In this document: piece after piece, positions 20,703 to 30,687 of the stretch
Layout of the letters: each line of letters starts with the position of its first letter
How positions within the stretch are numbered: the first letter of the stretch is position 1
NCBI RefSeq assembly: GCF_023206395.1
Contig: NZ_CP066149.1
Coordinates: 1,116,001 to 1,180,000, forward strand
Reading direction: 5' to 3'
Origin: Vibrio sp. ED004
GTDB lineage: Bacteria; Pseudomonadota; Gammaproteobacteria; Enterobacterales; Vibrionaceae
Length of the DNA stretch: 64,000 bases
Notes under the pieces: model-generated
What the model was told of the DNA's origin: nothing
The model's input: the letters and a program-made list of their open reading frames with translations, nothing else
Databases searched by the model: none
Made by a program: the position numbers and the translations under genes

Positions 20703-21149
20703 ATGCCAGAATCTAAGAAAAAAGCGCTAGGCATCCTAGCCATCGCAGGTGTTGAACCGTACCAAGAAAAGCCAGGTGAAGAATACATGTCACCTGAGCA
20801 AACGGAACATTTTACAAAAATTTTAGCAGCTTGGCGCAACCAGCTCAGGGAAGAAGTTGATCGTACTGTTCACCACATGCAGGACGAAGCAGCGAATTTC
20901 CCAGACCCAGTTGACCGTGCTTCTCAAGAAGAAGAATTCAGCCTAGAGCTACGCAACCGTGACCGTGAGCGTCGTCTGATCAAGAAAATTGAGAAGACAC
21001 TAGACAAGATCGAAGAAGACGATTTCGGCTTCTGTGATTCTTGCGGTATCGAGATTGGCATTCGTCGCCTTGAAGCTCGTCCAACTGCTGATCTTTGTAT
21101 TGACTGTAAAACACTTGCAGAGATCAAAGAGAAACAGATGCAAGGTTAA
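20703..21149 (+). CDS. dksA: RNA polymerase-binding transcription factor DksA
   Basis: A 148-residue DksA. The long coiled-coil (about residues 33-110) carries the tip motif [11 protein letters not shown], whose aspartates reach the polymerase active site. The C4 zinc finger is CDSCG...CIDC. It works with ppGpp in the stringent response. Start support is AGGAG 8 nt upstream. A strong terminator follows, so gluQRS probably depends on readthrough or its own promoter. Confidence 0.96.
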   Translation: MPESKKKALGILAIAGVEPYQEKPGEEYMSPEQTEHFTKILAAWRNQLREEVDRTVHHMQDEAANFPDPVDRASQEEEFSLELRNRDRERRLIKKIEKTLDKIEEDDFGFCDSCGIEIGIRRLEARPTADLCIDCKTLAEIKEKQMQG

Positions 21150-21167
21150 TTCTTGCAGATATAAAGA

Positions 21168-21191
21168 AAGGGAGCTTTGGCTCCCTTTTTT
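21168..21191 (+). terminator. Terminator of dksA
   Basis: The stem AAGGGAGC / GCTCCCTT with a TTTG loop continues into TTTTTT, 18 bp after the dksA stop. Confidence 0.88.
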
Positions 21192-21297
21192 GTTGGTTAT
21201 CTCAGCGCGTTCAAGCGCGAGTTAGAAACAATACTACGACAGTTAAACGTCTTAAGAATCGGCTACTGCGTTACCATCCAGATTAGGTTGTTCACAC

Positions 21298-22173
21298 ATG
21301 AATTATATCGGGCGCTTTGCACCATCACCGTCAGGTCCTCTTCATTTTGGCTCACTTGTTGCTGCTCTTGGTAGCTACTTCCAAGCAAAATCTAACCAAG
21401 GAAAATGGTTAGTTCGTATGGAAGACCTAGACCCACCAAGAGAAATGGCTGGAGCTGCAGACCTGATTCTTAAGACGCTTGAGGCTTACCACCTCTTTTG
21501 GGATGGCGAAGTCGTCTATCAAAGCCAACGTCACGACATGTATCAAGCTCAAATTGATCAATGGGTCGCTGATAAACAAGCCTACTACTGCCAATGCACT
21601 CGTAAACAGATAAAAGCCTTAGGCGGTTTCTATAATGGCCACTGCCGACACGCAGATTTGATTGATTCAGGTGAGCAAGCAGTACGCTTGTGTATGGATT
21701 ATCCTATCGAGTCGTTTGACGATGTTCGTCACGGTACAATCCAGATACCTAAAGCATTGGCGGAAGAAGACTTCATTATCAAACGCCGAGATGGACTGTT
21801 TGCTTATAACTTAGCGGTTGTCCTTGATGATATCGACCAAGGGGTAACCGAAGTTGTTAGAGGCGCAGACCTAATCGAACCAACAGGTCGACAAATCAGT
21901 TTGTATAAGACACTCAAGCAAAAAACCGTCAGTTACCTGCACTTACCATTGGCAACTGATAGCTTGGGGAATAAACTGTCAAAACAGAACCACGCCACAG
22001 CCATCGATCTCGACAACCCAAAACCAACGCTACTTAATGCCATGCAATTCTTAGGTTTCACTATTCCTGAGGCTATTTGTGAGGCTTCAATCGATGAGAT
22101 TTTATTGTGGGGCTGCCAACAATGGAACGTCAGTCAGTTACCTGATAGTTTACAAAAAGAGCACTGTAATTAG
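21298..22173 (+). CDS. gluQ: Glutamyl-Q tRNA(Asp) synthetase
   Basis: A 291-residue truncated glutamyl-tRNA synthetase that glutamylates queuosine in the anticodon of tRNA(Asp). It keeps the class I HIGH-like motif (APSPSGPLHFGS), a zinc site (YYCQCTR...HCRH) and a KLSKQ form of the KMSKS loop, and lacks the anticodon-binding domain. The dksA-gluQ-pcnB order is conserved in gamma-proteobacteria. The start ATG follows 'ttcacac' with no strong ribosome site, but no better in-frame start precedes the FAPSPSG motif. Confidence 0.94.
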   Translation: MNYIGRFAPSPSGPLHFGSLVAALGSYFQAKSNQGKWLVRMEDLDPPREMAGAADLILKTLEAYHLFWDGEVVYQSQRHDMYQAQIDQWVADKQAYYCQCTRKQIKALGGFYNGHCRHADLIDSGEQAVRLCMDYPIESFDDVRHGTIQIPKALAEEDFIIKRRDGLFAYNLAVVLDDIDQGVTEVVRGADLIEPTGRQISLYKTLKQKTVSYLHLPLATDSLGNKLSKQNHATAIDLDNPKPTLLNAMQFLGFTIPEAICEASIDEILLWGCQQWNVSQLPDSLQKEHCN

Positions 22174-22356
22174 CTCGAAATTCACGGCAAATAGCAAAAA
22201 CGACACATAAAAATGCCATAACCTACCACAGTGGTTAAGCAGACGATGTTCTCAAATGGCTCGCGCTAAGCTATTATTAGCCGCAATTAAACTCTGCACT
22301 ACCACTTTGGACTAAGAGAAAAACAAAGTTGGCGATACCTACTTTGTTCTAAACTA

Positions 22357-23712
22357 ATGAATACAAACGACAATACCCCAAGCGAACAACGCGGATTCCA
22401 CGAATTAGCTCTGAATATTTATACTCGTCAAGAGCACAATATTTCACGCAAGCAGATCAGCGACAACGCACTAAAAGTGTTATATCGCCTGAATGGTGCG
22501 GGTTTTGACGCGTTTTTAGTCGGTGGTGGTGTACGCGATATCCTATTAGGCTCTCAGCCAAAAGATTTTGATATTGCGACCAACGCAACGCCAGAGCAAA
22601 TCAAGAACCTTTTCAGAAACTGTCGCCTTATCGGTCGCCGTTTCCGCTTGGCGCACATCATGTTTGGTCGTGACATCATCGAAGTAGCCACTTTCCGTGG
22701 TCACCATCAAGAGCCATCGAAAAACGTATCTGCACAATCTAAAGAAGGCATGCTGCTTCGCGATAACGTATACGGCAGTGTTGATGAAGATGCAGAGCGT
22801 CGCGATTTCACAATCAACGCGATGTACTACAACATTGCAGACTACAGCATCCACGATTACGCAGGTGGTGTAGAAGATTTAGAAGACAAACTGATCCGTC
22901 TAATCGGCGATCCAGAAACACGCTACCGCGAAGACCCGGTACGTATGCTACGTGCAATGCGCTTCGCCGCTAAACTGGATTTCGATATTGAAGAAGACAC
23001 TGCTGACCCAATTGAGGAGCTGGCACACCTTCTAAAAGATATCCCGGCAGCGCGTCTTTACGAAGAGTCTCTTAAACTGCTTCAATCAGGACACGGTTTA
23101 GAAACCTACCACCTGATGCGTGAATACAATCTGTTCCAACAGATGTTCCCAGCAATCGCTGAGTTCTTCACTGAAGATTACGACTCTCATACAGAACAGA
23201 TGCTTGACTTGGTACTCGACTCGACTGACCTTCGCATCGAAGATGGCAAACGAGTAAACCCTGCGTTTATGTTTGCTGCGATTCTTTGGTACCCAATGAA
23301 CAAGTTGGCAGACAAGCTAGTCGCAGAGCAAGGCATGGCGCACTACGATGCGATCATGGAAGCAAGCAACATCATCCTTGACCAGCAAGTTAAATCTATT
23401 GCTATCCCTCGTCGTCACACAGCAACCATTCGTGAAGTTTGGCAGCTACAATTACGACTTCCTCGCCGCAACGGTAAACGCGCCGTTCGCCTAATGGAGC
23501 TAAACAAGTTCCGTGCAGGCTACGATTTCCTAGAAATGCGTGGTGAGATTGAAGGTGGCGAAACCAAAGATCTAGCGAAATGGTGGGAGCGCTACCAAAC
23601 AGCCGGTCGCAATATGCGCCAAGCCATGGCTAATGATGTAGCAGCACCAGCAAAGTCAGGCAATCGTCGCCGTAAGACTTACCGAAACAAAAAGAGTAAG
23701 CAATCAGAATGA
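22357..23712 (+). CDS. pcnB: Poly(A) polymerase I
   Basis: A 451-residue class II nucleotidyltransferase that adds 3' poly(A) tails and so directs RNA decay. The catalytic pocket is FLVGGGVRDILLG followed by DFDIATNA (the metal-binding aspartates), and RRDFTINAM is the second signature. The C-terminal 25 residues are very basic (RRRKTYRNKKSK), which suits RNA binding. No clear Shine-Dalgarno precedes the ATG; PcnB is often weakly translated, and a slightly longer form with a non-ATG start is possible. It overlaps folK by 4 bp (ATGA). Confidence 0.94.
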   Translation: MNTNDNTPSEQRGFHELALNIYTRQEHNISRKQISDNALKVLYRLNGAGFDAFLVGGGVRDILLGSQPKDFDIATNATPEQIKNLFRNCRLIGRRFRLAHIMFGRDIIEVATFRGHHQEPSKNVSAQSKEGMLLRDNVYGSVDEDAERRDFTINAMYYNIADYSIHDYAGGVEDLEDKLIRLIGDPETRYREDPVRMLRAMRFAAKLDFDIEEDTADPIEELAHLLKDIPAARLYEESLKLLQSGHGLETYHLMREYNLFQQMFPAIAEFFTEDYDSHTEQMLDLVLDSTDLRIEDGKRVNPAFMFAAILWYPMNKLADKLVAEQGMAHYDAIMEASNIILDQQVKSIAIPRRHTATIREVWQLQLRLPRRNGKRAVRLMELNKFRAGYDFLEMRGEIEGGETKDLAKWWERYQTAGRNMRQAMANDVAAPAKSGNRRRKTYRNKKSKQSE

Positions 23713-24194
23713 TCACTGCTTACATTGCGGTCGGCAGCAACCTTGCCGACCCAGTTAGCCAAGCAAATTTGGCTATCGAAACGCTAAAAAACCTACCGCG
23801 ATCAACGTTTGTTGCGACCTCACAGCTATATAGTAGCACTCCAATGGGGCCACAAAATCAACCAGACTACATCAACGCGATAGTGGCAATCCAAACCGAA
23901 TTAACGCCAATTGAACTGCTTGATTGCACTCAAAAAATCGAGCTAGAGCAAGGGCGCGTCCGTAAAGACGAGCGTTGGGAGCCAAGAACCTTGGATCTCG
24001 ACATTGTGTTATACGGCAATGAGGTGATCGATTCAGAGCGCTTAATCGTTCCTCATTACGGAATGAAAGAACGAGAGTTTGTACTCTACCCGCTTGCTGA
24101 AATCGCACCAAGTTTACAACTCCCTGATGGGACTGAGCTGACAGAACTACTCAAAATAGTAGATAAGAACGGGCTCAATGTTTGGCAGCAATAG
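23709..24194 (+). CDS. folK: 2-amino-4-hydroxy-6-hydroxymethyldihydropteridine diphosphokinase
   Basis: A 161-residue HPPK that transfers pyrophosphate from ATP to the pterin in folate synthesis. It starts ITAYIAVGSNLADP and has the WEPRTLDLDIVLYGN motif that holds the Mg-binding aspartates. Its ATG overlaps the pcnB stop, and panB follows after 22 bp, giving the usual pcnB-folK-panB-panC run. Confidence 0.95.
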   Translation: MITAYIAVGSNLADPVSQANLAIETLKNLPRSTFVATSQLYSSTPMGPQNQPDYINAIVAIQTELTPIELLDCTQKIELEQGRVRKDERWEPRTLDLDIVLYGNEVIDSERLIVPHYGMKEREFVLYPLAEIAPSLQLPDGTELTELLKIVDKNGLNVWQQ

Positions 24195-24216
24195 CCAAAC
24201 GCATTAAGGAAAACCA

Positions 24217-25011
24217 ATGAAAAAAGTAACCATTAACGACCTTATCAAATGCAAAACTGAAGGCCGTAAATTTGCGACTTCGACAGCTTACGATGCGAGC
24301 TTTGCTCAATTATTCGAAAGTCAAGAAATGCCAGTGCTGCTTGTCGGTGATTCACTGGGTATGGTTCTACAAGGCCATAACGACACTCTACCAGTTACCG
24401 TTGAAGAGATTGCTTACCATACGCGTTCAGTGCGTGCAGGTAGCCCTAACTGCCTTCTTATGGCTGACATGCCTTTCATGAGCTACGCGACTCCAGAGCA
24501 AGCTTGTGAGAGCGCTGCAACCTTAATGCGTGCTGGAGCGAACATGGTAAAAATCGAAGGCGGAAGCTGGTTGGTTGATACTGTGAAAATGCTAACAGAG
24601 CGTGCTGTACCAGTATGTGCACATTTGGGCTTAACGCCTCAGTCTGTGAACATCTTTGGTGGTTACAAGATTCAAGGCCGTGACGACGAGCAAGCCGATA
24701 AAATGGTTGCTGATGCTCTAGCATTGCAAAACGCAGGCGCACAAATCGTTCTACTTGAATGTGTACCAGCTTCATTGGCAAAACGAATTACAGAAGCTTG
24801 TGACGTACCTGTTATTGGTATCGGCGCAGGCAACGTTACCGATGGTCAGATCTTGGTTATGCATGACATGTTCGGTATTTCTGCGAATTACATGCCGAAA
24901 TTCTCTAAGAATTTCCTAGCTGAAACAGGTGATATGCGTAAGGCAGTAGCTCTATACAAAGAAGAAGTAGAGAGCGCGCGCTTCCCTGATGAAGCTCATA
25001 CAATCGCTTAG
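24217..25011 (+). CDS. panB: 3-methyl-2-oxobutanoate hydroxymethyltransferase
   Basis: A 264-residue TIM-barrel enzyme that makes ketopantoate from alpha-ketoisovalerate and methylene-tetrahydrofolate, the first step of pantothenate synthesis. [11 protein letters not shown] binds the metal, and the C-terminal [17 protein letters not shown] loop is typical. AAGGA lies 10 nt before the ATG. It is followed 9 bp later by panC. panD is not between panC and the next genes, unlike in E. coli. Confidence 0.96.
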   Translation: MKKVTINDLIKCKTEGRKFATSTAYDASFAQLFESQEMPVLLVGDSLGMVLQGHNDTLPVTVEEIAYHTRSVRAGSPNCLLMADMPFMSYATPEQACESAATLMRAGANMVKIEGGSWLVDTVKMLTERAVPVCAHLGLTPQSVNIFGGYKIQGRDDEQADKMVADALALQNAGAQIVLLECVPASLAKRITEACDVPVIGIGAGNVTDGQILVMHDMFGISANYMPKFSKNFLAETGDMRKAVALYKEEVESARFPDEAHTIA

Positions 25012-25019
25012 GAGTAAGT

Positions 25020-25910
25020 ATGCAAACTTTTGCTGAAATAGCGGCTCTTCGTGAGCAGATTAAACAGTTTAAGCGTGATGGACGTACGGTTGCTTTTGTT
25101 CCGACAATGGGAAACCTGCATGAAGGCCACTTAACTCTGGTAAAGAAAGCTCGTGAGCTGGCTGACATTGTTGTGGTAAGCATCTTTGTTAACCCAATGC
25201 AGTTTGACCGTGCCGACGATCTAAACAACTACCCTCGTACGTTAGAAGCTGACTTAAGCAAACTAACGGGCGAAGGTGTTGAACTGGTATTTACACCAAC
25301 GCCAGAGGTTATGTACCCAGAAGGACTAGACAAGCAGACGTTTGTTGAAGTCCCAGGCATATCTCACATGCTTGAAGGTGCTTCTCGTCCGGGTCACTTC
25401 CGCGGCGTATCAACAATTGTCACTAAACTGTTCAACATCGTTCAGCCAGATTTTGCATGCTTCGGCGAGAAAGATTTCCAGCAACTTGCTGTGATTCGCC
25501 AGATGACGACTGACTTAGCGTTAGACATTGAAGTTGTGGGTGTCGCGACGGTTCGTGAGATGGACGGTTTGGCAATGAGCTCTCGCAATAGCAATCTCAC
25601 CATTGATGAACGTCAACGAGCTCCTGTTCTAGCGCGCACCATGCGTTGGATCAGCAGTGCAATTCGCGGCGGTCGCGATGATTACGCATCAGTGATTGAA
25701 GATGCAACAGACCAGCTTCGCGCAGCAGATCTGCAACCAGATGAGATCTTCATCTGTGACGCTAAGACTCTACAAGCCATCACTTCAGAATCAACTCAAG
25801 CAGTGATTCTTATGTCAGCCTTCCTAGGTAAGACTCGTCTTATCGACAACCAAGTTCTTGATTTGGTAACGGAAACGAAAGAAGAAGTGAAAGAAGAAGT
25901 CGCTGAGTAA
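25020..25910 (+). CDS. panC: Pantothenate synthetase
   Basis: A 296-residue cytosolic ligase joining pantoate and beta-alanine with ATP. The nucleotidyl-transfer motifs [11 protein letters not shown] (HxGH) and AMSSRNSNL are present, as is FGEKDFQQL. The C-terminal ~13 residues ([10 protein letters not shown]) form a charged tail beyond the core. GGAGTAAG gives a good ribosome site overlapping the end of panB. A strong bidirectional terminator closes the operon. Confidence 0.96.
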   Translation: MQTFAEIAALREQIKQFKRDGRTVAFVPTMGNLHEGHLTLVKKARELADIVVVSIFVNPMQFDRADDLNNYPRTLEADLSKLTGEGVELVFTPTPEVMYPEGLDKQTFVEVPGISHMLEGASRPGHFRGVSTIVTKLFNIVQPDFACFGEKDFQQLAVIRQMTTDLALDIEVVGVATVREMDGLAMSSRNSNLTIDERQRAPVLARTMRWISSAIRGGRDDYASVIEDATDQLRAADLQPDEIFICDAKTLQAITSESTQAVILMSAFLGKTRLIDNQVLDLVTETKEEVKEEVAE

Positions 25911-25976
25911 TCACGTTCTTCTCTTTGCGTAAACCAGCTCCAAACGCAAAGTAAAAGCACAAACGCAGAACATAAA

Positions 25977-26003
25977 AAAGGTCGATATAATATCGACCTT
26001 TTT
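25977..26003. terminator. Bidirectional terminator between panC and the ABC-2 permease gene
   Basis: The stem AAAGGTCGATA / TATCGACCTTT is flanked by A-run and T-run, between two convergent genes. Confidence 0.88.
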
Positions 26004-26022
26004 CTTTGTCTGTTATCCAGGA

Positions 26023-26793
26023 TTAACTACGTAAGCCGATACCTTTCGTCACTAGGTAATGTGCGATGCCATACAGCACCACGATAAACACACCTAGCAC
26101 ACCAAACGACGTCACAATACCTACATCAGATACACCTAAGAAGCCATATCTGAACGCGTTTACCATGTACACGATAGGGTTCAGCTTCGATATACCTTGC
26201 CAAAACTCAGGCAATAAACTGATCGAGTAGAACACACCGCCAAGATAAGTCAGTGGTGTCAAGATAAAGGTAGGGATAATCGAGATGTCATCAAACGTGC
26301 GAGCAAACACCGCGTTAATCAGGCCACCCAGTGAGAACACGACTGACGTTAGGAATACCGTCGCAATAATCACGCCCCAATGATCGACTTGTAGGTCAAC
26401 AAAGAACAATGATACGAAGGTTACGATAGTACCTACTAACAAACCACGCACGACGCCACCCATTACAAAGCCCGCGATAATCACGTAGTTAGGGACAGGT
26501 GCTACAAGCAGCTCTTCAATGTTCTTTTGGAACTTTGCACTAAAGAACGACGATGCCACATTTGAATATGAGTTGGTGATCACCGACATCATAATCAAAC
26601 CAGGAACAATGTATTCCATGTAACTAAAGCCGTTCATTTCACCAATACGTGCACCAATCAGGTTACCGAAGATGATGAAGTAAAGTGTCATGGTAATCGC
26701 TGGCGGCACCAGAGTTTGCACCCAGATACGCGTAAAACGATTGATCTCTTTAGTTAATAAACTACAGAAAGCTGTCCAATATAGGCTGTACAT
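26023..26793 (-). CDS. yadH: ABC-2 type exporter, permease subunit (YadH-like)
   Basis: A 256-residue inner-membrane protein with about six helices and the ABC-2 permease signature around YLGGVFYSISLLP. RIWVQTLVPPAITMTLYFI is near identical to E. coli YadH. I take the ATG at 26793, just after the yadG stop, because AGGGGAG lies 9 nt upstream; an upstream GTG at 26817 would overlap yadG. With the ATPase encoded upstream it forms an exporter of unknown substrate. Confidence 0.9.
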   Translation of the reverse strand: MYSLYWTAFCSLLTKEINRFTRIWVQTLVPPAITMTLYFIIFGNLIGARIGEMNGFSYMEYIVPGLIMMSVITNSYSNVASSFFSAKFQKNIEELLVAPVPNYVIIAGFVMGGVVRGLLVGTIVTFVSLFFVDLQVDHWGVIIATVFLTSVVFSLGGLINAVFARTFDDISIIPTFILTPLTYLGGVFYSISLLPEFWQGISKLNPIVYMVNAFRYGFLGVSDVGIVTSFGVLGVFIVVLYGIAHYLVTKGIGLRS

Positions 26794-26794
26794 A

Positions 26795-27712
26795 TTATTT
26801 ACTCCCCTCACGGACAATGCTCACGAATAGCTCTTCTAGACGGTTTGCTTTGTTACGCATAGAGAGGACTTTCACCTGTTGATCGCTCAACTGAGCGAAG
26901 ATGGTGTTCAAGCCGAGGTTCTTGTCGATTTCAATTTCTAACGAGCCATTCACCATTACTTGGCTATTCACGCCTTCTAGCTTAGGTTCAGTCGCGCCCT
27001 CTTCAAGGTCCAGAATAAAGGTCTCTGCGCTCAACTTACCTAGCAACGCTTTCATGGTTGTGTTCTCAATCAACTCACCACGATTGATGATACCGATATT
27101 GCGACACAGCATTTCCGCTTCTTCTAGGTAGTGCGTGGTCAAGATAATGGTAATGCCCTGCTTCTCGTTGATCTCTTTCAGGAATTCCCACATAGAGCGA
27201 CGTAGTTCAATATCGACACCTGCTGTTGGTTCATCAAGGATAAGCAACTGTGGCTCATGCATCAGTGCACGAGCAATCATCAAACGACGCTTCATACCAC
27301 CAGATAAGTTACGCGCACGTTCGCTACGTTTTTCCCACAAATCGAGTTGAGATAGATACTTTTTCGCACGCTCTTTCGCAAGAGCTTTCGGCACACCGTA
27401 GTAACCAGCTTGCTGTAATACGATCTGCTCTACGGTTTCGAACGGGTTAAAGTTAAACTCTTGAGGCACTAAGCCTAGGTTTTGTTTCGCCAACTCCAGA
27501 TCAGTATCAATGTCGTAGCCGAACACTTTAACCTTGCCTGAAGTCTTGTTAACCAGTGATGAGATAACACCGATGGTAGTCGACTTACCCGCACCATTTG
27601 GACCAAGTAGTGCGTAAAAGTCGCCTTTTTCTACTTGTAAACTAATGCCTTTAAGAGCCTCAAAGCCCCCAACATAAGTTTTTCTTAATTGCTCAATTTC
27701 TAATGCATACAT
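26795..27712 (-). CDS. yadG: ABC-2 type exporter, ATP-binding subunit (YadG-like)
   Basis: A 305-residue ABC ATPase with Walker A GPNGAGKS, signature LSGGMKRR, Walker B LLILDEPTAG and switch H in TTHYLEEAE. The LSGGMKRR form is typical of drug/polysaccharide exporters of the DrrA/CcmA group. It pairs with the yadH-type permease immediately downstream. The two genes sit after panC in E. coli as well. The substrate is unknown. Confidence 0.9.
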   Translation of the reverse strand: MYALEIEQLRKTYVGGFEALKGISLQVEKGDFYALLGPNGAGKSTTIGVISSLVNKTSGKVKVFGYDIDTDLELAKQNLGLVPQEFNFNPFETVEQIVLQQAGYYGVPKALAKERAKKYLSQLDLWEKRSERARNLSGGMKRRLMIARALMHEPQLLILDEPTAGVDIELRRSMWEFLKEINEKQGITIILTTHYLEEAEMLCRNIGIINRGELIENTTMKALLGKLSAETFILDLEEGATEPKLEGVNSQVMVNGSLEIEIDKNLGLNTIFAQLSDQQVKVLSMRNKANRLEELFVSIVREGSK

Positions 27713-28026
27713 AGAGATAGACTGCCATTTGCTATAGATAGATGTTGATGACCGAGTATGAGGAAGAGAGTGAAACGTAAACGAATTAGCTGAAGCTAAC
27801 CCAAGATTTGTTTACTCGGCCATTTTGCGAACAAGTTTATCGTTGATTGACGATGAATACAAATATCGATTAGTGCTTTCTTTTTAAAACAGTGGAAGAT
27901 CTCAGCGAACTAAAGAGAATAAACATGTTCGATAAACAAAAAAATGCCGCCAAGTCATTCACTTAACGGCATTTTTGTCAGAATTAAATGAAGAACCGAT
28001 GAATCAAATAAGTTCATCGCGGAAGC
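27713..28026. other. 313-bp intergenic region, yadG promoter side and sulP 3' end
   Basis: The gap carries the upstream region of yadG and, at its left-strand end, the hairpin terminator of the SulP gene at 27947-27976. I see no small gene or repeat in the rest. Confidence 0.6.
27947..27976 (-). terminator. Terminator downstream of the SulP gene
   Basis: AAAAATGCCG / CGGCATTTTT arms enclose an imperfect inner stem; T-runs lie on both sides. It lies ~50 bp after the sulP stop on the minus strand. Confidence 0.82.
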
Positions 28027-29700
28027 TTAGACTGACTCAAATTGGTGCTCGTCTCTCTCAACATAACTGGTTGCAGCCGTCAGCGCTTCGTATCTGAATC
28101 GGTAAGTATTGGATTCAGGAACCAAGTCAATTACATGGAATTTCTCAAGCTGCTGACGCGTGTTCTCGTTAGGACACAACAAGTACACCTCACACTGCGC
28201 ATCTAGAGCATCCTTGATGGCATTCTCCAGCGCTAGACCAACGGTTACATCAATCATCGGAACGTCAGTTAAATCTAAAATCATCGCTTCATAGTCAGAG
28301 ATACTGGAGTGCTGGCGCGAAATAGCCTTAGAAACACTGAAGATCATTGGCCCTGAAAGATAGAAGAACAGAACCTTACCATTCGCGCCATCGAGTAGCT
28401 GACGTTCACTATCAGTGAGTGGAATATCGTCTTCATCATCTCCATCACTGATCGCCTTAACCTGTCTGGCTTGCTCTCGGCTCAATCTTTCAATAATCAG
28501 AATATTTGAGATAAAGACACCAAGCCCAACAGCAATAATCAGGTCAACAAATACGGTTAGCAGCATTACGCCATACATCACGCCCATACCAGCATAACTG
28601 ACCTTGTGTGCGCGCTGAATAAAGCTCCAATCGAGAATGTTGAAGCCCACGTACATAGCAATACCCGCCAACACCGCCATAGGAATGGGTTCGGTTAAAC
28701 CACCAGCAACCAAAACGACTAGCGCTAATACTAAGGCACGAATCACACCAGACAGTGGAGAACGCGCGCCAACCTGAATGTTGGTCACGGTACCCATAGT
28801 CGCGCCCGCACCAGGCAGTGCTCCGAACAGGCCAGAAAGCATATTGGCGATGCCCTGCCCTCTAAGCTCTTTATCAGAGTCATGCTCTTTACGAGTCAGT
28901 GAATCACCAATAACCGCTGTCAAAAGCGTATCAATACAACCCAACGTACCAAGCACTAAGGCATCAATAACCATAGTCGTAAACTGCTCAGCGCTGATAG
29001 TTGGAATAACAAGAGAAGGTAGCCCGGCAGGGATTTCACCAATGCGGCGAATAGAATCGGTATCGAAGAAGATAACAGACAACAGAGTCACAGCCACTAA
29101 CGCGACCAGTTGTGCTGGCACATACTTACGGTACTTAGCTGGGAAGCCAAAGAGAATACCGAGTGTCAGTACACCTAGAAATAGCTCACTCACTTTTAAG
29201 TTTGCTAGCGTATCAGGAAGCGCAGAGAGTGTGCCCATCACTCCACCAGAAGGAGCGGCGTGCCCAAGCAGTGGCGAGAGTTGCAAGATAATCAGAATAA
29301 CGCCAATTCCCGACATAAAGCCGGAGATCACGCTATATGGCATCAAAGTAACGTACTTTCCGAGCTTTAACGTGCCAAGTAATATTTGAAACGCCCCCGC
29401 CATCATCACGACGGTAAAGGTCATTGCCATTCCGGTTTCAGGATATTTAGCGACCATGCTCGTCATTACCGCTGTCATGATCACTGTCATCGGGCCGGTT
29501 GGCTCAGATATCAGGCTGCTTGAACCGCCAAATAAAGCGGCAAATAGGCCGACCATGATGGCGCCCCAAAGGCCTGCTTCAGCACCAGCCCCAGAAGCAA
29601 CACCAAATGCCAACGCTAAAGGCAGTGAGATGATGGCTGTAGTCACACCGCCAAACATGTCCCCTTTGAGATTGATATCCGTAAAACGACTTCCAAACAA
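28027..29700 (-). CDS. SulP family inorganic anion transporter
   Basis: A ~557-residue SLC26/SulP transporter. The N-terminal ~400 residues contain about 12-14 membrane segments with the family's GLWGAIM...GGSSSLISEPTGPMTV region; a cytosolic STAS domain (~430-540) follows. I prefer the TTG start at 29700 (L-FGSRFTDINLKGDMFGG), because GGAAGG lies 6-7 nt upstream; the ATG at 29739 would include that ribosome site in the coding region. Substrates in the family are sulfate, bicarbonate or others. The divergent carbonic anhydrase gene suggests bicarbonate, by context only. Confidence 0.85.
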   Translation of the reverse strand: MFGSRFTDINLKGDMFGGVTTAIISLPLALAFGVASGAGAEAGLWGAIMVGLFAALFGGSSSLISEPTGPMTVIMTAVMTSMVAKYPETGMAMTFTVVMMAGAFQILLGTLKLGKYVTLMPYSVISGFMSGIGVILIILQLSPLLGHAAPSGGVMGTLSALPDTLANLKVSELFLGVLTLGILFGFPAKYRKYVPAQLVALVAVTLLSVIFFDTDSIRRIGEIPAGLPSLVIPTISAEQFTTMVIDALVLGTLGCIDTLLTAVIGDSLTRKEHDSDKELRGQGIANMLSGLFGALPGAGATMGTVTNIQVGARSPLSGVIRALVLALVVLVAGGLTEPIPMAVLAGIAMYVGFNILDWSFIQRAHKVSYAGMGVMYGVMLLTVFVDLIIAVGLGVFISNILIIERLSREQARQVKAISDGDDEDDIPLTDSERQLLDGANGKVLFFYLSGPMIFSVSKAISRQHSSISDYEAMILDLTDVPMIDVTVGLALENAIKDALDAQCEVYLLCPNENTRQQLEKFHVIDLVPESNTYRFRYEALTAATSYVERDEHQFESV

Positions 29701-29944
29701 AACACACCTTCCTGATGATGAAATGACAAACCTTATCACTTTAACAAATGTATCAAGTGTTCAGAAAGTGTTAATTCAATCACATTATTCATGTCTTATA
29801 ACCGGATCATAGCTTCTAAGCTAAGTTCATGATTTTAACGACTAGGACACGTCAGATGAGTACTAATTGACACAGTTTTTACGAGATTGAATTTGTAACA
29901 TTGTGTATAGTTGTGATTCTTAATTAAGGGATGTAAGACGCAAA

Positions 29945-30613
29945 ATGCCAGAGATTAAACAGCTTTTTGAAAACAACTCTAAATGGTCTGAAGAAATTCG
30001 TTCAGAGCGACCAGAGTATTTTACAACGCTTGAAGAGGGTCAAAACCCTGGTTTCCTATGGATCGGCTGCTCTGATAGCCGTGTACCGGCCGAGCGTCTC
30101 ACTGGTTTGTATTCTGGCGAACTGTTTGTTCATCGAAACGTTGCTAACCAAGTGGTTCATACCGACTTAAACTGCCTGTCTGTTGTTCAGTACGCGGTCG
30201 ATGTACTCAAAGTTAAACACATTATTGTTTGTGGCCACTACGGTTGTGGCGGTGTTAACGCGGCAATTGATAATCCTAAACTTGGCTTAATCAATAACTG
30301 GTTACTTCACATCCGCGACAATTACCTAAAATACCGTAAGCAGATCGAAGGGCTTCCTCGTGAGCAATGGGGTGACAAACTGTGCGAGATTAACGTCGCA
30401 GAGCAGGTTTATAACCTAGGTAACTCAACCATTATGCAAAACGCATGGGAGCGAGGCCAAGAGGTTGAAATCCACGGTGTGGTTTACGGCATTGGCGATG
30501 GCAAGTTACAAGACCTTGGCGTGCGTTGCTCAAGTAACGATACCCTAGAGAACAGTCATTTAGAGGCATTGAATAAAATCTTAACGACGCCTCTTCTTAG
30601 CCAGCAAGGCTAG
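29945..30613 (+). CDS. can: Beta-class carbonic anhydrase
   Basis: A 222-residue cytosolic zinc enzyme interconverting CO2 and bicarbonate. The zinc ligands and the Asp-Arg dyad are visible: Cys42-x-Asp44-x-Arg46 (GCSDSRVP) and His98-x-x-Cys101 (CGHYGCGGV). It is transcribed divergently from the SulP transporter with a 244-bp gap. The pair may form a bicarbonate-supply unit. It sits beside hpt, as in E. coli. Confidence 0.95.
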   Translation: MPEIKQLFENNSKWSEEIRSERPEYFTTLEEGQNPGFLWIGCSDSRVPAERLTGLYSGELFVHRNVANQVVHTDLNCLSVVQYAVDVLKVKHIIVCGHYGCGGVNAAIDNPKLGLINNWLLHIRDNYLKYRKQIEGLPREQWGDKLCEINVAEQVYNLGNSTIMQNAWERGQEVEIHGVVYGIGDGKLQDLGVRCSSNDTLENSHLEALNKILTTPLLSQQG

Positions 30614-30632
30614 ACCCTTCCGCTATAAATAC

Positions 30633-30659
30633 AAAAAGCCCGCTTGATGCGGGCTTTTT
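30633..30659. terminator. Bidirectional terminator between can and hpt
   Basis: A perfect AAAGCCCGC / GCGGGCTTT stem with TTGAT loop and A/T runs lies between two convergent genes. Confidence 0.9.
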
Positions 30660-30687
30660 AATGACTTCTATTCGACAAGCGTAATAA

